DNA of 12,671 bases, from contig CAKTFS010000036.1 in NCBI GenBank assembly GCA_934561115.1, forward strand, positions 1 to 12,671, written 5' to 3'. The notes beneath the pieces are model-generated. The model made no database searches. It worked only from the letters and a program-made list of their open reading frames with translations, and had not been told where the DNA came from. The stretch comes from an uncultured Faecalibacterium sp. Its GTDB lineage: Bacteria > Bacillota > Clostridia > Oscillospirales > Ruminococcaceae. A program made the translations under genes and the position numbers. The first letter of the stretch is position 1. Each line of letters begins with the position of its first letter. Shown piece by piece: positions 1 to 4,953 of this stretch.

Positions 1-455
1 CCGGTGGGCTTATAGGGGGTCAGCCGGACACCGGCGTGCTCGAACATGAACCGCGCCGCAATGCTGGAATCGCTGTCGTGGTACTTGTCGCCGTAGTACA
101 CCACCTCGGCAATGCCGGACTGGATGATGGCCTTGGTGCACTCGTTGCAGGGGAACAGGGTCACATACACCCGGGCACCCTTCAGGTTGTTGTGGGCACT
201 GTTGAGGATGGCGTTCAGCTCGGCATGGCAGACATACATATATTTGGTCTGCAGGGGTGCACCCTCCCGCTCCCAGGGCATCTCATCATCGCTGCAGCCC
301 ATGGGCATCCCGTTGTAGCCCAAGGAAAGGATCTTGTTTTCCGGGCTTACGATGCACGCACCCACCTGACTGTTGGGGTCCTTGGAGCGCATGGCGGTAA
401 GCAGCGCAATGCCCATAAAATATTCGTCCCAGTTGATATAATCCTCGCGTTTCAT
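1..455 (-). CDS. dCMP deaminase (ComEB-like), 3' end cut by window edge
   Basis: Cytidine/deoxycytidylate deaminase family. It is expected to convert dCMP to dUMP in the cytoplasm and so feed dTTP synthesis. 151 residues are visible and no stop codon appears before the left edge. Bacterial members usually run to about 150-190 residues, so only a short tail is missing. Seen directly: the zinc and proton-relay motif CHAEL (His77, Glu79) and the second zinc motif PCNEC (Cys103, Cys106). The segment [10 protein letters not shown], typical of dCMP deaminases, separates it from plain cytidine deaminases. The start at 455 is chosen because a strong AGGAGG-type ribosome site lies just upstream on the minus strand (about 464-471). 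I found no convincing promoter of its own. The -10 region of the plus-strand promoter at 517-522 reads as a TATAGT-like box on the minus strand, so a divergent start there is possible. Known relative: B. subtilis ComEB, found in a competence operon; no competence gene is visible here. Confidence 0.93.
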   Translation of the reverse strand, partial: MKREDYINWDEYFMGIALLTAMRSKDPNSQVGACIVSPENKILSLGYNGMPMGCSDDEMPWEREGAPLQTKYMYVCHAELNAILNSAHNNLKGARVYVTLFPCNECTKAIIQSGIAEVVYYGDKYHDSDSSIAARFMFEHAGVRLTPYKPT

Positions 456-493
456 CGCGTAAAACCTCCTACCCCTTTATGCGGGTCTGCGGC

Positions 494-522
494 TTGACAA
501 ACCCAGAAAAATAGACTATACT
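494..522 (+). promoter_or_regulatory. Sigma-A promoter for the short antisense RNA
   Basis: A perfect TTGACA (494-499) and TATACT (517-522) are separated by 17 bases. Transcription should start near 528-530 and run rightwards, toward the 3' end of the small membrane-peptide gene on the other strand. No plus-strand gene with a ribosome site follows closely, so the product is most likely a non-coding RNA. This is one of the three best promoter matches in the window. Confidence 0.75.
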
Positions 523-527
523 ACGAA

Positions 528-562
528 TAGAAAGAGCGCTGCCCGGCAAAACGGCTCCGCTC
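528..562 (-). terminator. Possible terminator of the toxin mRNA
   Basis: Arms 534-538 (GAGCG) and 558-562 (CGCTC) pair, with inner GCC (541-543) and GGC (553-555). On the minus strand the hairpin is followed by CTTTCTATT, a weak U-rich tail. It is the most likely 3' end for the leftward transcript of the small peptide gene, but leakage into the deaminase gene is plausible. The same stem would form the 5' hairpin of the plus-strand RNA. Confidence 0.4.
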
Positions 563-568
563 CTCATG

Positions 569-596
569 GATCAAATGACCAAAAGATCAAGTGACC
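569..596 (+). repeat. 12-base direct repeat inside the antisense RNA
   Basis: GATCAAATGACC (569-580) and GATCAAGTGACC (585-596) differ at one position and are separated by AAAA. The second copy supplies most of the left arm of the terminator stem (589-597). The first copy stays single-stranded in that fold and could act as a seed, or compete for the right arm. Confidence 0.7.
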
Positions 597-634
597 GTGG
601 CTTGGGGAAGCGCTGGCGGTCACTTTTTCTTTTT
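589..634 (+). terminator. Intrinsic terminator of the antisense RNA
   Basis: Arm AAGTGACCG (589-597) pairs with CGGTCACTT (617-625). An inner GCTT/AAGC pairing surrounds GGGG, and a T-rich run follows (624-634). The right arm contains the complement of the peptide gene's stop codon (620-622), so the terminator is built into the 3' end of the opposite gene. Confidence 0.7.
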
Positions 635-745
635 GTCGTTGTCATGGTGTTTTTCTCTCTGCTCGAGTTTCCATGTGATTTCAAAGGTCACATGTACGAT
701 GGTGACGATAAGCGTCAGAAGCATCAGAATCTCGGAGATCGACAT
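620..745 (-). CDS. Small hydrophobic peptide, putative holin-like / type I toxin (41 aa)
   Basis: Encodes 41 residues starting MSISEILMLL. Residues about 5-24 form one hydrophobic, probably membrane-spanning helix, followed by FEITWKLEQ and a charged tail that ends KKKK. One helix plus a basic tail fits the small membrane toxins of Gram-positive type I systems and the peptides annotated as putative holin-like toxins; assignment to that family is by resemblance only. The ribosome site AAGGAGGG (about 753-760) is excellent and stands 8 bases before the ATG, which supports real translation. The gene has a predicted promoter 160 bases upstream, a structured leader, and a convergent antisense RNA over its 3' end. 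Such toxins act by depolarising or damaging the membrane when their antisense RNA is lost. Alternative: a non-toxic small membrane protein. It is too short for usual gene finders and could easily be missed. Confidence 0.75.
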   Translation of the reverse strand: MSISEILMLLTLIVTIVHVTFEITWKLEQREKHHDNDKKKK

Positions 746-751
746 CCAACA

Positions 752-810
752 TCCCTCCTTCCGCCGAAAGCATCAGGAGAGATCACTTCAAAAAGCTGCC
801 CTCCTGACAC
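752..810 (-). promoter_or_regulatory. Toxin mRNA leader with competing stems at the ribosome site
   Basis: On the minus strand the segment TCTCTCCT (775-782) can pair with the ribosome site AGGAGGGA (752-759), giving eight pairs including one G-U. The overlapping segment 770-779 can instead pair with 801-810, giving ten pairs including two G-U around a TCAGGAG/CTCCTGA core. The two folds exclude each other, so the leader could switch between hidden and open ribosome sites. This is read by eye; no energy was calculated. Confidence 0.45.
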
Positions 811-885
811 CTGCTTCACTCTGGGGTGAATTTGCAGAACCAGTGAGGACACAGAGCCGCCTTGCGTTTTGGGTCAACGCCCTTA

Positions 886-898
886 CCGCCGAAGCGGC
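886..898 (-). other. UUCG-tetraloop hairpin at the predicted 5' end of the toxin mRNA
   Basis: The minus strand reads CCGC-TTCG-GCGG at 897-886, a C(UUCG)G tetraloop on a GC stem. It lies exactly where transcription from the 905-933 promoter should begin (about 898). A stable hairpin at the extreme 5' end is a known way to protect an mRNA from decay. Confidence 0.5.
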
Positions 899-904
899 AC
901 TTAC

Positions 905-933
905 AGCATACCACAAAACCCGCATATTTGCAA
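905..933 (-). promoter_or_regulatory. Predicted toxin promoter
   Basis: On the minus strand TTGCAA (933-928) and TATGCT (910-905) are separated by 17 bases. Transcription would begin near 898, giving a leader of about 150 bases before the peptide start at 745. Each box has one or two mismatches to consensus. No better leftward promoter was found between 750 and 1060. Confidence 0.5.
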
Positions 934-937
934 CGAA

Positions 938-984
938 AACTCCCGGTTTCGCGTCTGTACGCGCTGCCGGGAGTTCTGCTTTTT
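938..984 (+). terminator. Strong hairpin, possible terminator between toxin and EF-G-like gene
   Basis: AACTCCCGG (938-946) pairs with CCGGGAGTT (967-975), with an inner GCGT (951-954) and ACGC (959-962). On the plus strand five T follow after CTGC, so the tail is imperfect. On the minus strand TTTTC follows. No obvious upstream plus-strand gene needs termination. It may insulate the two promoters, or end leftward transcripts coming from beyond the toxin promoter. Confidence 0.4.
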
Positions 985-1063
985 CTGCAAACCTGTTCCG
1001 CACGCAATGTCAACTTGCACAAAACAGTGCCCGGAAGTTTGGCAGGCCTTTTTGCTAAATTTT

Positions 1064-1103
1064 GAAACGATATATTTAAAAATCGTTTCGGATGTGGTAT
1101 TAT
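1064..1103 (+). promoter_or_regulatory. Promoter of the EF-G-like gene with overlapping inverted repeat
   Basis: TTTAAA (1075-1080) and TATTAT (1098-1103) are 17 bases apart, with a TG two bases upstream of the -10 (extended -10 type). A perfect 8-base inverted repeat, GAAACGAT (1064-1071) and ATCGTTTC (1082-1089), brackets the -35 box. It has the size and place of a repressor operator. Start expected near 1110, giving a leader of about 60 bases. No regulator gene is next to it. Confidence 0.6.
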
Positions 1104-1169
1104 CTTTGTAAAATATGCCACAAAAACGGAGAGAACGCTCCGTGCGGCGGAAATGAGGGAAAAACCGAT

Positions 1170-3254
1170 ATGAAATACGCAAGCAACAACATCCGCAATA
1201 TTCTGATTGCCGGCCATGCCGGCAGCGGCAAGACCACGCTGACCGAAGCACTGGTCTATTTTTCGGGCGCTGCCGAGCGTATGGGCCGGGTTGAGGACGG
1301 CACCACGATTTCGGACTTTGATCCCGAGGAAGCAAAGCGCAAGGCCAGCCTGTCGGCTTCCGTTGTGCCGGTGGAGTACGAGGGCATCAAGTACAACCTG
1401 ATCGATGCACCGGGTCTGTTCGACTTTGAAGCAGGCGAGTACGAGGGCATCCGCGCCGCCGAGAGCGTGCTGGTGTGCGTGTCCGGCCGCAGCGGCGTTA
1501 CTGTGGGCGCGGAAAAGGCGTTCCAGCTGGCCCGCAAGAACGGCAAGGCCACCATGGTGTTCGTCTCTAAGTGCGATCTGGAAAACGCCAACTACTTCAA
1601 GATCCTTGAGGATATGAAGATCCGCTTCGGCTCCACTGTCTGCCCCTGTGTCGTGCCCGCAAAGCTGGATGACGGCACCCCCGTGTACATCAACCTGTTC
1701 AGTCAGAAGGCCTTCAAGTACGAGGGCGGCAAGCAGATCCAGGTGGACCTGCCGGACATCGGCCACCGCTTCCAGGGCCTGATCGAGGCTATGAGCGAGG
1801 CGATTGCGGAAACCGACGATGAACTGATGGAAAAGTTCTTCGGCGGCGAGCCCTTTACCACCGAGGAGATCGTAGAGGGCATGCGCAAGGGCGTTAAGGA
1901 CGGCCTGATCACCCCCGTGTTCTGCGGCAGTGCCGTGAATATGCAGGCACTGGATATGCTGCTGTTCAACATGCACAAGCTGCTGCCCAGCCCGGAGCAC
2001 GAGACTAGCACGCTGGCCGAGGATGCCAACGGCGAGCCGGTGGAGCTGCACTGCACCGAGGACGAGCCCACAGCCGCCTACGTCTTTAAGACCGTGGCCG
2101 ACCCGTTTGTGGGCAAGCTGAGCTATCTGCGCGTTATCAGCGGCAAGGTGACCGCAGGCGAGCCGCTGACCAACGCCCGCACCGGCGAGGTGGAAAAGAT
2201 CACCAAGCCCCTGACCATCCTTGGCAAGAAGCAGATCGAAAACGACGGCATCGGTGCCGGCGATATCGGTGCTGTGGCAAAGCTGGTGAGCGCAAAGACC
2301 GGCGATACCCTGTGCGATGCAGACCGCGTGGTCAAGCTGCCCGCGCCCGTGTTCCCCAAGCCCAGCCTGTTCATGGCTGTTACCGTGGCCAAGAAGGGCG
2401 ACGAGGGCAAGATCTCCAGCGCACTGGCACGCCTGATGGAAGAGGACCCCACCCTGTGCTACATCAACAACGCCGAGACCCATCAGCAGGTCATCGGCGG
2501 CTTGGGCGAGCAGCATCTGGACGTGGTCAAGGCCAAGCTGAAGAACAAGTTCGGCGTGGAGATCGGTCTGGAAGCTCCCCGCATCGCCTACCGCGAGTCC
2601 ATCCGCAAGGCCTGCCAGAAGCAGGGACGCCATAAGAAGCAGACCGGCGGCCACGGCCAGTTCGGTGATGTTATCATCAACTTCGAGCCCTGCGACAGCG
2701 AGCAGGTAGTGTTTGAGGAGAAGGTGTTCGGCGGCAGCGTGCCCAAGAACTTCTTCCCCGCTGTGGAAAAGGGCGTGCGTCTGGCTGCCGAAAAGGGCGT
2801 GCTGGCCGGTTACCCCGTGGTCGGCCTGAAGGCCACCCTGCTGGACGGCAGCTACCACCCGGTGGACAGCTCTGAAATGGCCTTTATCATGGCTGCAAAG
2901 CTGGCCTACAAGGCCGCTATGCCGGAGGCCGGCCCCGTCATTCTGGAGCCCATCCACACCCTGAAGGCTCATGTGCCGAACGACAACACCGGCGACATCA
3001 TGGGCGATGTGACCAAGCGCCGCGGCCGTGTGCTGGGCATGGAGCCGGACGAGGACGGTCTGCAGACCATCATCGCCGAGGTGCCGCTGGCAGAGCTTGC
3101 AAACTTTACCACCTTTATCCGTCAGACCACGCAGGGTCGCGGCTGGTTCACCTCCGAGTTCGCCCGCTACGAGACCCTGCCCGAGATGCTGGTGCCTGCC
3201 GTTGTGGAGCAGGCCAAGAAGCTGGGCAATCTGGACGAGGCCGCAGACGACTGA
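1170..3254 (+). CDS. EF-G-like translational GTPase (EF-G-2 type), 694 aa
   Basis: Soluble ribosome-associated GTPase with the five-domain EF-G layout: G domain about 1-280, domain II about 300-380, III about 398-470, IV about 475-590, V about 590-685. The P-loop is GHAGSGKTT (15-23). The domain IV/V segments YHPVDSSEMAF and NTGDIMGDVTKRRG are close to canonical EF-G. The GTPase core is altered: DAPGLFDF (79-86) has Leu83 where classical EF-G has the catalytic His of DTPGHVDF, the guanine motif is SKCD (133-136) instead of NKxD, and switch I lacks the usual RGITI. Similar changes mark EF-G-2-type paralogs such as that of Thermus thermophilus, whose role in cells is unclear. The main fusA gene, normally beside rpsL/rpsG/tuf, must lie elsewhere. 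The start at 1170 has a GAGGGA site nine bases upstream. An in-frame ATG at 1092 is rejected because it lies inside the promoter. Not a TetM-type resistance protein by its motifs, although it shares that fold. Confidence 0.9.
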   Translation: MKYASNNIRNILIAGHAGSGKTTLTEALVYFSGAAERMGRVEDGTTISDFDPEEAKRKASLSASVVPVEYEGIKYNLIDAPGLFDFEAGEYEGIRAAESVLVCVSGRSGVTVGAEKAFQLARKNGKATMVFVSKCDLENANYFKILEDMKIRFGSTVCPCVVPAKLDDGTPVYINLFSQKAFKYEGGKQIQVDLPDIGHRFQGLIEAMSEAIAETDDELMEKFFGGEPFTTEEIVEGMRKGVKDGLITPVFCGSAVNMQALDMLLFNMHKLLPSPEHETSTLAEDANGEPVELHCTEDEPTAAYVFKTVADPFVGKLSYLRVISGKVTAGEPLTNARTGEVEKITKPLTILGKKQIENDGIGAGDIGAVAKLVSAKTGDTLCDADRVVKLPAPVFPKPSLFMAVTVAKKGDEGKISSALARLMEEDPTLCYINNAETHQQVIGGLGEQHLDVVKAKLKNKFGVEIGLEAPRIAYRESIRKACQKQGRHKKQTGGHGQFGDVIINFEPCDSEQVVFEEKVFGGSVPKNFFPAVEKGVRLAAEKGVLAGYPVVGLKATLLDGSYHPVDSSEMAFIMAAKLAYKAAMPEAGPVILEPIHTLKAHVPNDNTGDIMGDVTKRRGRVLGMEPDEDGLQTIIAEVPLAELANFTTFIRQTTQGRGWFTSEFARYETLPEMLVPAVVEQAKKLGNLDEAADD

Positions 3255-3284
3255 GCCCGGAACCCCTGATTTGACATTTCCCCG

Positions 3285-3328
3285 AGCCCCCGCCGACACT
3301 TTTTCCCTCTGTCGGCGGGGGCTTTTTT
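3285..3328 (+). terminator. Strong intrinsic terminator after the EF-G-like gene
   Basis: A perfect 14-pair GC-rich stem (3285-3298 with 3310-3323, AGCCCCCGCCGACA and its complement) with an 11-base loop, followed directly by six T (3323-3328). It separates the EF-G-like gene from the solute-binding/GGDEF-EAL unit. Confidence 0.95.
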
Positions 3329-3410
3329 GCGTTTGCAGCGTGTTTTTTGACAAAACTGCCAAAAAAACAGACTAAAATTCGTCAACTGCACTTTTTTACC
3401 AGATTTTTCA

Positions 3411-3448
3411 AGAAAACGTTTACACTATGCCGGAAATGGTGGTATTAT
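3411..3448 (+). promoter_or_regulatory. Promoter with cre-like operator for the solute-binding/GGDEF-EAL unit
   Basis: TTTACA (3419-3424) and TATTAT (3443-3448) are 18 bases apart, with transcription expected near 3455. Bases 3411-3424, AGAAAACGTTTACA, match the CcpA site consensus TGWNANCGNTNWCA at every fixed position but the first, around an AAACGTTT palindrome. The match overlaps the -35 box, where binding by CcpA or another LacI-family protein would block RNA polymerase. This points to repression when a preferred sugar is present. Which LacI-type protein binds is not visible here. Confidence 0.6.
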
Positions 3449-3502
3449 ATAAAGGTATATGATGGTGTAGGATGCGCCTGCGCTCGGGAGGGTATAGATA
3501 AG

Positions 3503-4918
3503 ATGAAGAACCAGATCTCGCGCCGCAGCTTTCTGGCGGCGGCTGCGGTCTCGGCAGCGGCACTGGCAGTGTCCGGCTGCGATGCAAAAAAGAGCAAAAA
3601 AGAAGTGACCGACATCACGGTGTGGAACTACTACAACGGCGACCAGCTGGAAAGCTTCAACCGCCTTGTAAGCACCTTTAACGAGACCATCGGCAAGGAA
3701 AAAGGCATCCGGGTGTCCGGCTCCAGTCAGGGTACGGTGAACGATCTGGAAGCCAACGTGATGGACGCGGCGGAAGGCAAGGTGGGCTCTGCGGAGATGC
3801 CCACCATTTTTGCGGCCTACGCAGATACCGCGTATAAGCTGGACCAGATGGGCATGGTGGTGGATTTAAAGGACTACCTGACCGAGGACGAAAAGGCCGC
3901 CTTTGTGCCCGGCTATATCACCGAGGGCGATTTTGACGGCAGCGGCAGCATAAAAATTTTTCCGGTGGCAAAATCCACCGAGCTGATGTTCTTTAACGAT
4001 ACCGACTGGCAGCGGTTCGCAAAGGACAACTTTGTGCGTTACGGCGCCCTTTCTACCATGGAGGGCGTGACGGCGGTGGCAGAGCAGTACTACAACTGGT
4101 CCGGCGGCAAGGCGCTGTTTGGCCGGGACGCGCTGGCAAACTATATGATTGTGGGCGCAAAGCAGCTGGGCTGCGAAATTTTTGAAGTGCACAACGGCAA
4201 AATGACCCTGCACTTTGACCATGATGTGGTGCGCAAGCTGTGGGATAACTACTATGTGCCCTTTGTCAAGGGGTATTTTGTTGCAAATGGCCGCTTCCGC
4301 AGTGACGACGTGAAAACCGGCGCACTGCTGGGCTGTGTAGGCTCCTGTGCCAGTGCCACCTTCTTCCCGAAGCAGGTGATGCCCGGGGATAACCAGATCC
4401 ACGATATCGAGATGAAGGTTCTGCCTGCGCCCCGGTTTGCCGGGGGCGAAAAGGTAGTGGTGCAGCAGGGTGCCGGCATGGTGGTCACCACCGGCACCGA
4501 GGCCGAGATCAACGGCGCAGTTACCTTTTTAAAGTGGTTCACCGAGCCGCAGAATAATATTGAATTCTCGGTGGAGTCGGGCTATATGCCGGTGACCATC
4601 GCCGCCAACGACATGGACGCCATCCGCGCAAGCGGGCTGGAGCTGACCGATAATATGGAGCAGGTCCTTTCCAGCGCCGTGGAAACGGTACGCAAAAACG
4701 AGCTGTACACCCCCACGGCCTTTGCAGGCGGCAATGCAGCCCGCAAGGTGCTGGAATACGGCATGGGCGATCAGGCCAGTGCCGACCGGGATACGGTGCT
4801 GGAACGCATCGCCGCAGGCCAGAGCGCCGAAGCCGCCATGGCGGAGTTTTTGACCGACGACTATTTTGAGGCGTGGTATCAGGCCACTCTTGCACAGCTG
4901 CAGCAGTACGAGGGCTGA
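3503..4918 (+). CDS. Extracellular solute-binding lipoprotein (ABC family 1 type), 471 aa
   Basis: Ligand-binding protein of the carbohydrate-type ABC solute-binding fold, predicted to be anchored outside the membrane. The signal peptide has a twin-arginine-like motif SRRSFLA (6-12), an alanine-rich hydrophobic core, and lipobox VSGC with the lipid-bearing Cys26. The mature part begins with a lysine-rich linker and then DITVWNYYNGDQ, the usual first strand of this family (compare MalE and UgpB). Length is normal. The start at 3503 follows GGGAGGG (3486-3492) and places the signal peptide correctly; earlier in-frame starts overlap the promoter. No permease or ATPase gene is present on either side. 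The next gene, 35 bases downstream, is a membrane GGDEF-EAL protein, and terminators bound the pair, so a sensory role as ligand receptor for that protein is inferred rather than transport. Alternative: it feeds a transporter encoded elsewhere. Ligand unknown; a sugar is the best guess from family and the cre-like site. Confidence 0.9.
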   Translation: MKNQISRRSFLAAAAVSAAALAVSGCDAKKSKKEVTDITVWNYYNGDQLESFNRLVSTFNETIGKEKGIRVSGSSQGTVNDLEANVMDAAEGKVGSAEMPTIFAAYADTAYKLDQMGMVVDLKDYLTEDEKAAFVPGYITEGDFDGSGSIKIFPVAKSTELMFFNDTDWQRFAKDNFVRYGALSTMEGVTAVAEQYYNWSGGKALFGRDALANYMIVGAKQLGCEIFEVHNGKMTLHFDHDVVRKLWDNYYVPFVKGYFVANGRFRSDDVKTGALLGCVGSCASATFFPKQVMPGDNQIHDIEMKVLPAPRFAGGEKVVVQQGAGMVVTTGTEAEINGAVTFLKWFTEPQNNIEFSVESGYMPVTIAANDMDAIRASGLELTDNMEQVLSSAVETVRKNELYTPTAFAGGNAARKVLEYGMGDQASADRDTVLERIAAGQSAEAAMAEFLTDDYFEAWYQATLAQLQQYEG

Positions 4919-4953
4919 GCGCCCGCAAAAAACACGGAAAGGAGGCAGGGACG

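Larger units (their letters stand above)
529..634 (+). ncRNA. Predicted antisense RNA, candidate type I antitoxin
   Basis: A short RNA of about 100 bases is predicted from a consensus promoter (494-522) and an intrinsic terminator (589-634). It would hold a 5' stem-loop (534-538 with 558-562), an almost exact direct repeat (569-580 and 585-596), and the terminator hairpin. Its 3' end is complementary to the last codons and stop codon of the 41-residue peptide gene at 620-745, and all of it is complementary to the predicted 3' tail of that mRNA. This convergent, 3'-overlapping layout is that of B. subtilis txpA/RatA and bsrG/SR4, where pairing leads to RNase III cleavage of the toxin mRNA. The ends are predicted from sequence only, and the RNA could instead act on other targets. 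Confidence 0.55.

Noticed and set aside
745..898. Known riboswitch in the 150-base toxin leader
   Set aside because: No conserved core of a riboswitch class that I can recognise was seen; the stems are better explained as translation control of the small peptide.
591..1058. 155-codon plus-strand open frame across the toxin region
   Set aside because: It has no ribosome site, crosses the terminator and the hairpin at 938-975, and its product resembles no family. The small peptide on the other strand explains the region better.
1064..1089. CcpA site at the EF-G-like promoter
   Set aside because: The arms GAAACGAT/ATCGTTTC are separated by ten bases and do not form the central CG palindrome of a cre site.
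816..3362. 848-codon open frame on the minus strand opposite the EF-G-like gene
   Set aside because: It is the antisense shadow of a GC-rich gene. The protein is low in structure signals, full of Ala, Gly, Leu, His and Gln, matches no family I know, and the plus strand encodes a clear EF-G-like protein.
3347..3502. Earlier start for the solute-binding protein
   Set aside because: An extension to 3347 would run through the promoter and cre-like site and bury the signal peptide 52 residues inside the protein.
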